From Algoriphagus sp. Y33 (GTDB lineage: Bacteria; Bacteroidota; Bacteroidia; Cytophagales; Cyclobacteriaceae), in NCBI RefSeq assembly GCF_014838715.1, contig NZ_CP061947.1, forward strand, positions 1,984,001 to 2,048,000: a DNA stretch of 64,000 nucleotides, written 5' to 3'. Positions within the stretch are counted from its first letter, which is position 1. The number at the start of each line of letters is the position of its first letter. Shown here piece by piece: positions 32,593 to 41,740 of this stretch. Under the pieces are notes generated by a model. That model searched no databases, had not been told where the DNA came from, and was given only the letters and a program-made list of their open reading frames with translations. The position numbers and the translations under genes were made by a program.

Positions 32593-32711
32593 TTAATTGA
32601 TCCTTTCGTCACCGCTCGTAAAGTCCTCTCTTATGAATGCTTTTGTAGAAATGCTAATGCAAAACTAATGCAAAATCTGGGTTAAACAGATGTGACCAAC
32701 TTAAAACAGCC

Positions 32712-33626
32712 TTACACAAAACTCACATCAGCCAGCTGCTCCCTTAAATAAGCCTTCATCTCCTCTCCTTCTTCCACTTTGATTTCTCCAGGCAATCCCA
32801 GAATAAATCTGGCCAAACCCGGCAACTGGGGTACCTCTCCATTGAAATAATATTGATTTCTGTTCTTGATAGCCATAAATGGGCGGGCATTCGGATGCTC
32901 TTCCATCATCAGTTGATAGGCCTTCTTGCTTAGTTTTAATTTTACCTTGAACTTATTTTTACCGGTAAACCCAAATAGCTGCGTTCCGGGAAGCTGATGT
33001 TTCCCTTCATATTTCCAAGTTCCCTGACTTAAGACCACTTCCCCGATCCGCTCGATTTTGAAAACCTTCATGCTTTTACTTGCAGGTTCGAACGCATGGA
33101 TAGTTTCGTAATTTGAGGAAAAAGCCACGGGCTCGACTAAGCGATCACTGGTGGTATCCGAACTGAGGGAATAATAATCCTTTAGCCAGACTTGCACTTT
33201 CTGCTGAATCCCCCGGCCGATTTCATCTACCAGTCTTCCTAAGTTCGCTTTAAAAAGCTGCTCTGTTCCCTGTTTTACTTCTGATCTTACATCAAGCTTT
33301 TTGATAATCGAATCGTGAAGTAAGTTATTCTTGCCCTGACTTTCTATCACACTTCTCAGCCATTGACTTTCCTCCTGCGAAAAAGCCCCGTAATTCAAGG
33401 TTTGATCAGTCCCTGGGCGCTGTTGAATTTTGTATTTACTGAATTCCTTCACCACCTCGAAACCCAATGCTTCCAGCAGCTTGAAGTAGCGATAGATCGT
33501 CCGCTCGTCCGTCTCCAAAAGTTCGGCAAGTCTGTGCACAGGCTTACCAATATTGCTTTGCAAAAGGTTTATCAATTTGAAAACACGAAGTATTTTTTGC
33601 TGTTCGATCTTTCCTGCCTGGCTCAT
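32712..33626 (-). CDS. WYL-domain transcriptional regulator
   Basis: 304 residues. N-terminal HTH_11 domain (residues 10-65): RVFKLINLLQSNIGKPVHRLAELLE with the recognition helix in DERTIYRYFKLLEALG. The WYL ligand-binding region covers about residues 130-260, and the C-terminus (GLARFILGLPGEIKVEEGEEMKAYLRE) is the typical WCX extension. Such regulators sense nucleic-acid-like or nucleotide ligands and often repress defence or repair genes. It is divergent from the GT-C gene with a 125-bp intergenic region that likely holds its operator. Confidence 0.9.
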   Translation of the reverse strand: MSQAGKIEQQKILRVFKLINLLQSNIGKPVHRLAELLETDERTIYRYFKLLEALGFEVVKEFSKYKIQQRPGTDQTLNYGAFSQEESQWLRSVIESQGKNNLLHDSIIKKLDVRSEVKQGTEQLFKANLGRLVDEIGRGIQQKVQVWLKDYYSLSSDTTSDRLVEPVAFSSNYETIHAFEPASKSMKVFKIERIGEVVLSQGTWKYEGKHQLPGTQLFGFTGKNKFKVKLKLSKKAYQLMMEEHPNARPFMAIKNRNQYYFNGEVPQLPGLARFILGLPGEIKVEEGEEMKAYLREQLADVSFV

Positions 33627-33751
33627 AATTAGTTTAGAAAGTTAAAAGTAAGCAAATCAGGTAAAGTATTTAGCAAATTGACGCGTATTGTCAGTTTATC
33701 TAACTTACTTTTTGTAGTTGTAAGTACAAATTTCCTCCTATTTTTAGCTTA

Positions 33752-35344
33752 ATGAATGAGTTACAATCCAATCTGTTTTTAGAAAAGGCACGATTGAAGG
33801 CTTTCGCAATAGGTTTTCTATTTCTTCTGGCTTATTGGGCTTTTGGGTACGACGGCATCACATTCAGTGACGACGTCTATTACTTACTCGCCGGCAAAAA
33901 ATTCTGGGCTGGAGAAATGGTAGTAAATGACTACCATTTCTCCAGCCGATGGGGTGCTTATGTTCCGGCTGGACTTATTGGATTTTTGTTTGGTTTTGAT
34001 GCCCATATCATCTCTCTGATTTCACTCATTAGCTATGTTTTGACGCTCTTTTTGGTACTCAAAATTCTTCCCAAATCAGTCCCTCCTTGGATACTCGTCC
34101 TATGGTTTTGTACGCAGGTTTATTTTCTTCATTTCCTCAGCAAAGTCTATCCGGACAGTCTTTTGGTGCTCTTTGTATGCCTAGTTCCTGTAGCAGCCAG
34201 CTACCGAAATGCTAAACCGGTATTTTCTGGATTCATGTTGGCTCTGGCTTTATTTTTAGGTTTTCTAACAAAGGAAACCAGTGTATTATTGGCCCCGTTT
34301 CCCCTTTTACTTTTTGTATTTGATCTGAAAAAGGAGTCACTATCCCAAGCCTTTTACTTATCCATTTTCGTCACAGGGATTGTGCTTCTCAGTGTCTACT
34401 TAGGCTATTTTTGGGTCAAATTTGACGATCCATTTCACCGTATCAGTTCTATTAATGCCGGCCATTACATTTCTGAATTCACTTATGCTGACAAAAGTTG
34501 TTGGTCAATGCTAAAAAGGTTGACAATTTTACCCATCATTACTTTTGTAGAGCGGTCTTATTGGGCTTGGATTGTCTTTGCCATACCGGGGATAGCCCTC
34601 GGATTGAAAACTAAAAGATCTCCTCAATTTGAATTCAGTTTAGCATTTCTATGCCTCCTGGTTGGCTTTTGGTTGATGAGTTCCACACTGGAATTTTACA
34701 ATCCAATTTATCTCAACCCGAGACACCTGATCATACTTATTCCCATTCTTGCGATGTTGATTGCATTAGGCTGGAAGGAATGGCTAAGTGACGGAAAATG
34801 GAGATTCAGAATAATGGGATTACTTACCATGGGCACTGTAATCGGTATCGTACAGACGGACTGGAAAATGGCAGGATTTCAACTCGCATTGGTGGTAGCT
34901 GTATTTGTCTATCGTACAAAATTTCAGTCTATAGTTTTCGCCGGAATTCTGGCTGCTCCAGCCTTAATGGCTATCCCGTATCAACAAAATCTGAAGCAAT
35001 ACAATTTTATGATTGAAACTTTAAGTAAAGAAGTTCAATCATCTGGAAATCAGTCATTTTTAGTAACCAATGATTTCTTGGAATTCAGTGATCAGGTGCT
35101 TTTCCCTGATGATGAAATCAGTCAAGAAAAGCTCAATGGATTAGAGTGTCTCTCAAGGTGGAATGAACCAAAAACGGATACTGTTAGGCTTGTGCTATAC
35201 TCCTATTACAGGCATGCCTATCCTCAGGAACAAGAGGAAATTGACCGTGTACTGCTGAAGCTTCAAAAGCTGGGATACACCTTACAGCAAGAAGAAAGTG
35301 ACGGAGTAATATGGAAGGGAATCTATGTGGAAGAGCTGAAATAA
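33752..35344 (+). CDS. GT-C family membrane glycosyltransferase (GT39/ArnT-like)
   Basis: 530 residues with about 11-12 membrane helices. The first periplasmic loop has the acidic catalytic motif GITFSDDVYYLL (about residue 34), and the loop continues with NDYHFSSRWGAYVP. These enzymes use polyprenyl-phosphate sugars to glycosylate lipids, proteins or surface glycans at the periplasmic face. The C-terminal 100 residues are soluble. Inside the coding region (33907-33947) lies a perfect 18-bp inverted repeat with a 5-nt loop. Confidence 0.85.
   Translation: MNELQSNLFLEKARLKAFAIGFLFLLAYWAFGYDGITFSDDVYYLLAGKKFWAGEMVVNDYHFSSRWGAYVPAGLIGFLFGFDAHIISLISLISYVLTLFLVLKILPKSVPPWILVLWFCTQVYFLHFLSKVYPDSLLVLFVCLVPVAASYRNAKPVFSGFMLALALFLGFLTKETSVLLAPFPLLLFVFDLKKESLSQAFYLSIFVTGIVLLSVYLGYFWVKFDDPFHRISSINAGHYISEFTYADKSCWSMLKRLTILPIITFVERSYWAWIVFAIPGIALGLKTKRSPQFEFSLAFLCLLVGFWLMSSTLEFYNPIYLNPRHLIILIPILAMLIALGWKEWLSDGKWRFRIMGLLTMGTVIGIVQTDWKMAGFQLALVVAVFVYRTKFQSIVFAGILAAPALMAIPYQQNLKQYNFMIETLSKEVQSSGNQSFLVTNDFLEFSDQVLFPDDEISQEKLNGLECLSRWNEPKTDTVRLVLYSYYRHAYPQEQEEIDRVLLKLQKLGYTLQQEESDGVIWKGIYVEELK
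33907..33947 (+). repeat. Perfect 18-bp hairpin inside the GT-C gene
   Basis: Left arm 33907-33924 (GGCTGGAGAAATGGTAGT), loop AAATG, right arm 33930-33947, fully complementary. It encodes the stretch WAGEMVVNDYHFSS. Such a long perfect stem is rare in coding DNA and would form a very stable mRNA hairpin about 160 bases after the start codon. Confidence 0.85.
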
Positions 35345-35347
35345 TTT

Positions 35348-35438
35348 AATATGATTATCCGTAATCGAGCCAGTTGCCATATTTTCTTTATTTACCTGGC
35401 TGGAAGATCGAAGTCGGGTGACCGAAGTGGCCTCAATG
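35348..35438 (+). repeat. 91-bp dispersed repeat, copy 1
   Basis: Begins AATATGATTATCC and ends GACCGAAGTGGCCTCAATG, starting 3 bases after the GT-C stop codon. A copy of the same length lies in opposite orientation at 43144-43234. Shared blocks include the 13-base start, CTGGAAGA, and GACCGAAGTGGCCT. No conserved frame is seen. The remainder of the gap (35439-35602) shows nothing recognisable. Confidence 0.75.
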
Positions 35439-35602
35439 CTAGTGTTGACCAAATCCTATATTGCTTTAGTCTCTCTACTGGCAGTAAAGCGGATATACTC
35501 CTGTATTATAAAATCTGCGGCGATCAGCGTTCTTTTCAGCGATCATCTGCGGGAACCATTTGAAAACGTTCAGAAAAAAACCAAACACACTGACTACTGT
35601 CT

Positions 35603-36157
35603 CTAAAAATGCTTCCTGTCTAAAATTTCCTTTAGCACCACCGCATCTTTGATGGATTGAGGATTTTTAAGCATGCGTGCATAGCGGCTTTTCCCACTAC
35701 CGGAAGATTCCACAGTCACTTCCTTCAATGAAGGAATCTCAGGAATACCCTTGGAAGTTTTAGTCAGATCAGATTCTGTTTTCTCAAATGCCCCCTGATA
35801 ATATTCAATTTCATCGTCAGCCTCTTCCATTTTTTTGGTCGGGAACCGCTTCACTGCCGGAGGTGGATCTGCTCTCCATTCCGGTCTTACGACGGGCTCA
35901 GCAGTACGCTTGTATTCCACCGGCTTTGGTTGATCTACGGGAGCAGGCTGCATTCTGGACTTTTGCGGCTCTACAGGCTTTGGCTTCTGCGCATTACGGA
36001 TTTCACGCATCAAATCCTCAAATGAAACAGGTTTCTGGTCAGGCTCATCCACCATTTCCTGTGGCTCTCCATCCTGATTCTTTTTCCTGCCTTTGGTAGC
36101 CTGATAAATAAAATAAGCCAATATGGCGACGATATAAAGTATATTTCCTAAATCCAC
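35603..36157 (-). CDS. Hypothetical single-helix membrane protein with disordered tail
   Basis: 184 residues. One N-terminal membrane helix (ILYIVAILAYFIYQATKG) is followed by a proline- and charge-rich, probably disordered region (KPKPVEPQKSRMQPAPVDQPK) and a conserved-looking C-terminus (YARMLKNPQSIKDAVVLKEILDRKHF). This end resembles the short helical tail of small Bacteroidota membrane proteins found near smc. Function unknown. It is divergent from smc, separated by 261 bases. Confidence 0.6.
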   Translation of the reverse strand: MDLGNILYIVAILAYFIYQATKGRKKNQDGEPQEMVDEPDQKPVSFEDLMREIRNAQKPKPVEPQKSRMQPAPVDQPKPVEYKRTAEPVVRPEWRADPPPAVKRFPTKKMEEADDEIEYYQGAFEKTESDLTKTSKGIPEIPSLKEVTVESSGSGKSRYARMLKNPQSIKDAVVLKEILDRKHF

Positions 36158-36418
36158 AGGGGAAGTTAATCCATTTCATTTAGTATTACATATTTTTTTA
36201 CCGCGGAGTTTGCGGAGGGTGATGTGGAGCGCATGATTCGATTCTTTTCAACTTAAAAATTGAACATTGAATTTGATCATTGATTACTTTTACAATAAAA
36301 CCCTGACCACTGCGACTGAAAACTGATCACTACTTTTCCCAGATGCTACACCATAAATCTTTGGACAATCTCCCAAATGATCTTATTTTGTTTGATTATT
36401 TAAGACAAATCAAAAAGG

Positions 36419-39400
36419 ATGCTGCTCAGTAAGCTGGAGATCAAAGGGTTCAAGAGTTTTGGGGATAAAATGGTGATCAACTTCGACAAGGGAATCACCG
36501 GTGTGGTAGGGCCAAACGGCTGTGGCAAATCCAATGTCGTGGATGCCATCCGCTGGGTGCTCGGAGAACAAAAAACCCGTATGCTCCGCTCCGACAAGAT
36601 GGAGAACGTGATTTTTAACGGTACCAAAAACCGTAAAGCATCCAACCTTGCCGAAGTGTCCCTGACATTTGAAAACACCAAAAATCTACTTCCTACCGAA
36701 TACACCTACGTCACCGTCACACGTCGGTACTACCGATCCGGAGAAAGTGAATATCAAATCAATGGAGTCACCTGTCGCCTGAAGGATATCACGAATCTCT
36801 TCATGGATACCGGGATCAATTCAAACAGCTATGCCATCATCGAGCTGAAAATGATCGATGAACTCCTCAATGACAAGAATAACTCACGTAGGGATTTGTT
36901 CGAGGAAGCTGCGGGAATTTCAAAATTCAAAAACAGAAAGAAGGAGACGCTCCGAAAACTTCAGGATACAGACGATGACTTGGCACGTGTGGAAGATGTG
37001 CTTTATGAAATAGAAAAAAACCTGAAAAGCCTGGAAAAACAGGCTAAGCAGGCTTCTAAGTATTTTGAGATTAAAAAGGATTATAGAGTAGCAAGTATCA
37101 ATCTAGCAAAGAAAAGCATAGAGAAATACAGTAAATCGCTTATTGAGGCAAATCATAAAATCCAGGAAGAAGGAGACAAAAAACTACAACTTCAAACGCA
37201 GGTTGCAGACCAAGAAGCGCTACTCAGCCAATTAAAGGCTGATTTGATCCAAAAAGAAAAATTGCTTTCAAGCCGCCAAAAAGCACTGAATGAACATGTA
37301 AATAAGATCAGGACTTTTGAGTCGGAAAAGAAAATCAAAAATGAACGCCTGAGATTTTTGGAAGACCGATCCCAAAAATTGAGGGAACAGATTGATGCTG
37401 ACCGAAAGTCAAATGATCGCGCAGGCTTTAGTCTCCGATCTCTAGAGCAGGAAAAGGAATCAGCCGAAAAGATGCTTGCCGAGAAGGAAATGATCGTTTC
37501 GGAACTACGGGAAGCTTACGAAAACCAAAAGTCAATTCAAGCTGAGAAGCAACTGGCCCAAAAGACAATCAATCATAACTTCGAAGTCCTTAAGGAAAAA
37601 GTCTATCAGCTAAGTAAGGATATTGAGATCAAACAAATTCAGCTTTCTACACTTAAGCAGGAATTGGAAAGAACTTCCAGCGATGATTCCAGCCAAGAAG
37701 CCAATCTAGTTGATTTCGAAGAGAAACTGATTGCACTGAAGGCCGAACTCGATGAGTCAAACAGTGGCTATCAGGAGTTAAAAACTAAGCAGGAAGATCT
37801 GGATCAGAAGATCGAAGAAACCAATCGGGTGATCGAAATGATCCGTGAGGAATTGACACAATCTTCCCGTAAACTCGACTCCAAAACCAACGAGTACAAC
37901 CTCACCAAATCTCTGGTCGAGAATCTGGAAGGTTTTCCTGAGGCAATTAAATTCCTGAAGAAGAATCCAAGCTGGGGAAAGGATGTACCGCTCCTCTCCG
38001 ATCTGCTGACTACCTCAGAAAAGTATAGAGTCACCATTGAAAATTACCTGGACAGCTACATGAATTATTATGTAGTGGAGACGGAATTGCAGGCAATTAC
38101 TGCCATCCAACTACTGAGTGACTCTGCGAGAGGAAAGGCCAATTTCTTTGTGCTTGAGCATTTTGAGCGGTTCAAACCGAGTCAAAACAAGCTTTTTGCC
38201 AATGCAATCGCAGCTACAGAGATTATAGAATTTGATGTAAAGTATTCCCGCTTGATCAATTTCATTTTGGATAATGTGTACATAGTCCAAGGTGAGCACA
38301 GAGATTTCCCTCAGGATACTGAGGCCGTCTTCATCTCCGAGAACGGCAAATATACCAAGCGGAAATTCAGCATTTCAGGAGGTTCTGTGGGCCTTTTCGA
38401 AGGGAAAAGAATCGGTAGAGCCAAGAACTTGGAGAAGCTTGACAAAGAAATCAAAGAACTAAACAAGAAAGTCAGCAGCACCAGAAATAACCTGGACAAC
38501 AAGTTGTCTGAACTTATGAAGCTGAAGGAGATCAGTTATAAAAAGACTTTGGAAGAATGGCAAAATAAGATCAATGCCATCAATCAGGATTTCGTATCTG
38601 TTCGAACCAAAAAGGAACAGCTGGCAGAATTACTCAGCTCCAATGCAAATAAGCGGGAGGATATTCTGGACAGAATCGCTTCCATAGAAGAAAGTTTGAC
38701 CGAGATTCAGCCACAGCTCTTTGATGAGCGGGCGGAATTTGAAGCCATGCACGACGAGCTCGAAGAGCTAAACGAGTCCTACGAAAAGGAATCCGGACTA
38801 CTTACCGAAAAATCCCAAGCTTTCAATGCCGAAAATATTCTGTACCATCAGCATCTGAACCGTGTGACGAGTTTGGATCAGGAAATAGAGTTTAAGCAAT
38901 CGGCTTATGAGGGCTCCAAAGAACGGATAGAGAAATCTCAAACTGAGCTTTCCCAACTGGACACGGAAGTCAAATCCCTACTTGACAATAATGAAGTGAA
39001 GGATGACGAATTGATCGAATTGTATTCAGAAAAAGAGGGAATCGAAAAAGGCGTACAGGAGGCAGAGAAGGATTATTATGCTTCACGGGGATTGATAGAC
39101 GAGACTGATCAGAAGATCCGGAGTTTCCAAAAATCAAAAGAAAGCTATGATCAGCTGATTCATGAACTGGAGAATGCAGTAAATGAAATCAAACTGAAAA
39201 TGACCGGAATGAAGGAAAGGCTCAGTGTGGAATTTGAGCTGGATCTGGATGAATTGATGGAGGAAAATCCTGAAATAGATGAGGAATTCAGGGAGTTTGC
39301 CGAAGACAAGCTCCGTGATCTTGTCAGCAAACAAAAGGAAAAACTCGATAAAATCGGCCCAATCAACCCCATGGCGATGGAAGCGTATGATGAGATCAAG

Positions 39401-39958
39401 GTTCGGTATGACTTCATTACCACTCAAAAAGAAGATTTAATCAAAGCGAAAGAGTCTTTGATGACGACGATCAAGGAGATCGATCAGGTTGCCAAGGAGA
39501 CCTTTTTGGAAGCTTTCGCAAAGATCAAGGAGAATTTCATCAAAGTTTTCCGCTCCCTCTTTACCGAGCAGGACGATTGTGATTTGACCTTGGTAGATCC
39601 AAGTAATCCTCTGGAATCTGCGATAGAGATTATGGCAAAGCCAAAAGGTAAGCGACCGCTGACAATCAACCAGCTATCCGGAGGAGAGAAGACGCTTACG
39701 GCTACTTCCCTACTCTTTTCTATTTACCTGCTGAAGCCTGCGCCTTTCTGTATATTTGATGAGGTGGATGCACCGCTGGATGATGCCAATATTGATAAGT
39801 TCAACCAGATTATCCAGCAATTCAGTGGAGAATCCCAGTTTATCATAGTCACGCATAACAAGCGTACCATGGCCAGCACGGATATTATTTATGGAATTAC
39901 CATGATCGAAGCCGGGGTTTCTAGGGTAGTTCCGGTTGATTTGAGGGAGTTGGTCTAG
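36419..39958 (+). CDS. smc: Chromosome segregation ATPase SMC
   Basis: 1179 residues, the usual length for bacterial SMC. Walker A GPNGCGKSNVVDAIRWVLGE near residue 32; long coiled coil; hinge at about residues 515-680 (DLLTTSEKYRVTIENYLDSY; SISGGSVGLFEGKRIG); second coiled coil; and C-terminal ABC signature LSGGEKTLTATSLLFS with Walker B FCIFDEVDAPLDD. It forms the condensin ring that organises and segregates the chromosome. No scpA or scpB is adjacent. Confidence 0.98.
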   Translation: MLLSKLEIKGFKSFGDKMVINFDKGITGVVGPNGCGKSNVVDAIRWVLGEQKTRMLRSDKMENVIFNGTKNRKASNLAEVSLTFENTKNLLPTEYTYVTVTRRYYRSGESEYQINGVTCRLKDITNLFMDTGINSNSYAIIELKMIDELLNDKNNSRRDLFEEAAGISKFKNRKKETLRKLQDTDDDLARVEDVLYEIEKNLKSLEKQAKQASKYFEIKKDYRVASINLAKKSIEKYSKSLIEANHKIQEEGDKKLQLQTQVADQEALLSQLKADLIQKEKLLSSRQKALNEHVNKIRTFESEKKIKNERLRFLEDRSQKLREQIDADRKSNDRAGFSLRSLEQEKESAEKMLAEKEMIVSELREAYENQKSIQAEKQLAQKTINHNFEVLKEKVYQLSKDIEIKQIQLSTLKQELERTSSDDSSQEANLVDFEEKLIALKAELDESNSGYQELKTKQEDLDQKIEETNRVIEMIREELTQSSRKLDSKTNEYNLTKSLVENLEGFPEAIKFLKKNPSWGKDVPLLSDLLTTSEKYRVTIENYLDSYMNYYVVETELQAITAIQLLSDSARGKANFFVLEHFERFKPSQNKLFANAIAATEIIEFDVKYSRLINFILDNVYIVQGEHRDFPQDTEAVFISENGKYTKRKFSISGGSVGLFEGKRIGRAKNLEKLDKEIKELNKKVSSTRNNLDNKLSELMKLKEISYKKTLEEWQNKINAINQDFVSVRTKKEQLAELLSSNANKREDILDRIASIEESLTEIQPQLFDERAEFEAMHDELEELNESYEKESGLLTEKSQAFNAENILYHQHLNRVTSLDQEIEFKQSAYEGSKERIEKSQTELSQLDTEVKSLLDNNEVKDDELIELYSEKEGIEKGVQEAEKDYYASRGLIDETDQKIRSFQKSKESYDQLIHELENAVNEIKLKMTGMKERLSVEFELDLDELMEENPEIDEEFREFAEDKLRDLVSKQKEKLDKIGPINPMAMEAYDEIKVRYDFITTQKEDLIKAKESLMTTIKEIDQVAKETFLEAFAKIKENFIKVFRSLFTEQDDCDLTLVDPSNPLESAIEIMAKPKGKRPLTINQLSGGEKTLTATSLLFSIYLLKPAPFCIFDEVDAPLDDANIDKFNQIIQQFSGESQFIIVTHNKRTMASTDIIYGITMIEAGVSRVVPVDLRELV

Positions 39959-39962
39959 AAGA

Positions 39963-41078
39963 TCATTTCAAAAACCTAATCTGAAGATTCAGTTTAAAAA
40001 AACACTGATCCCCTACTTTATAGACTTTACCAAAATCATGTCTGGAACTACTCGCCGTTTCAAATTTTGTATTGTTTAGCAAGTAGTCTTCAAATTCATT
40101 TCTATTGTAAATATGGTAGCATACTATTTCGCCACCTTCTTTGACTATTAGATAACCTCCCGTAGCTTCCAATTCTCCAGTCCATACTTTAGCAGGCATC
40201 ATTCCCAACGCAATATCAGTCAACAAGCGTTTGACTTTATAGAGGTAAAATGGATGCTTAGTGTCAAAATTGTAACCTATCGGATTTGCTGCAGAGACTT
40301 TTGAAACCAATTCTTTTGTTTTCGAAATAGTTGCACTAAAAAACAGTTTAACCATTTCAGCAAGTATTGCCGGCAAGGCACTATCTATCAAAGTAAGATT
40401 ATTTCCAAAAACTGCACTCTCAGTACGTGTATATTCTAGATTTCCGGAAAATCCCCTGATTCTCTCAATTCTATCTTTAATCTTACTTTTAGTAGCTATC
40501 GCGTTGATTTCATTGATTTGCAACTCTGATAAAGAAGCTCCGGTTATTTTATAGATAAAGTTGGTAGTTCTACCGGCGTTTAGAAGCGTGGAAGCCCCTC
40601 CTAACTGGGATTTGATACTAAAGCCTAATTGAGGAGTTGTCCCTGTTCTTAGGTCATGCAGTACTATATCAATATCACTTTTAACTGTAGAATTTGCTTT
40701 TAATGAATGGCATTTGTAAGAATTTATAAAGTCAATCACTTCATCCACAGCAAAAGCTCCGGAAGCTTTTTTCATTTCCTTTAGAAGAATCCGGGCCATT
40801 TCACCAAACCGCTCAGTAGGAATTCGTAATGGTTCTTCTTTAGCTAAGTTAAATAATGAAGAAGATTCAACTCCTTTATGAGCTATTTCCACAAAATCAT
40901 CTTGGACAGAAAACTCGAAAATGCCATTTGATTCAGTTCTTATAACTTTCAGTACCGGAAATGCCAATTCATCAATTCTATTCAATTGACCGTCTCCGGC
41001 AAAAAGTTTTCTGTCTGAGATAATCTTAAAAAGTGCATATAATTCGCTCCATTCTCCTTTGTTCCCGGTAAGCATCAT
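39963..41078 (-). CDS. HpaII-family type II restriction endonuclease
   Basis: 371 residues from the ATG at 41076-41078, which overlaps the stop of the upstream gene as ATGA; a start at 41144 would add 22 residues. The opening MMLTGNKGEWSELYALFKII, the central LGFSIKSQLGGASTLLNAG (catalytic-type FSIKSQ core) and the C-terminal TKHPFYLYKVKRLLTDIALGM match the HpaII restriction enzyme family, whose prototype cuts at CCGG. Its stop lies 4 bases beyond the smc stop, so smc and this gene are convergent. Confidence 0.85.
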   Translation of the reverse strand: MMLTGNKGEWSELYALFKIISDRKLFAGDGQLNRIDELAFPVLKVIRTESNGIFEFSVQDDFVEIAHKGVESSSLFNLAKEEPLRIPTERFGEMARILLKEMKKASGAFAVDEVIDFINSYKCHSLKANSTVKSDIDIVLHDLRTGTTPQLGFSIKSQLGGASTLLNAGRTTNFIYKITGASLSELQINEINAIATKSKIKDRIERIRGFSGNLEYTRTESAVFGNNLTLIDSALPAILAEMVKLFFSATISKTKELVSKVSAANPIGYNFDTKHPFYLYKVKRLLTDIALGMMPAKVWTGELEATGGYLIVKEGGEIVCYHIYNRNEFEDYLLNNTKFETASSSRHDFGKVYKVGDQCFFKLNLQIRFLK

Positions 41079-41740
41079 AGGGTTTTTAGGGTTAAAACCA
41101 AGGAATCGATGTGGCTCTCGGTCAACAATAAAATCTTTCCACATTTCTTTAGTGAAAATCTGTCTACTGAAAACTCTACCTGTTTGATACCTGCATAATC
41201 ATGTCTGTTTTCTTTTTCCCGCTTGTAAAATTGTGCTCTTGAAGTATTGATAAACAAGGAGATGAAATAATCGACATTTAAATAAGAGATCTTAATATCC
41301 AGCCCATCCATGTAATCAGTTCTCATAGAATAGGTAACCTTATCGAATTTTGCGGACTCAATCAATAAATAAACAAAATGTAAATCCCTGATTAGGCTTG
41401 GGTAGGTTCTGAGAATTCTATTCTTTAATCCCCCAAGGTCAAACACTTCTCCCTTAAAAATAAAATGGTTGTTCTCGATTTTCCCAAAGCTATTGATATA
41501 GCTTTCGATAAAATCATTTTCACTTGGGATCTTAAGTGAAGCAAAAAAAAGGTAATAAAAAACCTGTATAAAAGGTGGGAACTTAGTGTGCTCAACCTTA
41601 AAATCCTTTGGTTTAGATTCTCCTGAATAAGTTAACTTTTCAATTTGATCCTCTAACTCTTTGACTGCTATTTTGGGCTCTCTTATTACGGACATATAAT
41701 TGTCTGAAATTACGATGTCCCAAATATTTTTAAAAAACAT
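41075..41740 (-). CDS. Uncharacterised protein between HpaII-type methylase and endonuclease
   Basis: 221 residues, no signal or membrane helix. It is rich in Phe, Tyr and charged residues (FPPFIQVFYYLFFASLKI; YMDGLDIKISYLNVDYFIS). I do not recognise a domain. Its start overlaps the methyltransferase end by 11 bases and its stop overlaps the endonuclease start as ATGA, so the three are one translationally coupled unit. It may be a second subunit of the nuclease, a controller or a specificity helper. It is not a canonical C-protein, since no HTH is visible. Confidence 0.6.
   Translation of the reverse strand: MFFKNIWDIVISDNYMSVIREPKIAVKELEDQIEKLTYSGESKPKDFKVEHTKFPPFIQVFYYLFFASLKIPSENDFIESYINSFGKIENNHFIFKGEVFDLGGLKNRILRTYPSLIRDLHFVYLLIESAKFDKVTYSMRTDYMDGLDIKISYLNVDYFISLFINTSRAQFYKREKENRHDYAGIKQVEFSVDRFSLKKCGKILLLTESHIDSLVLTLKTL

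Noticed and set aside
35351..35563. 70-codon open frame after the GT-C gene
   Set aside because: It lies mostly over the 91-bp repeat; the second repeat copy does not conserve the frame.
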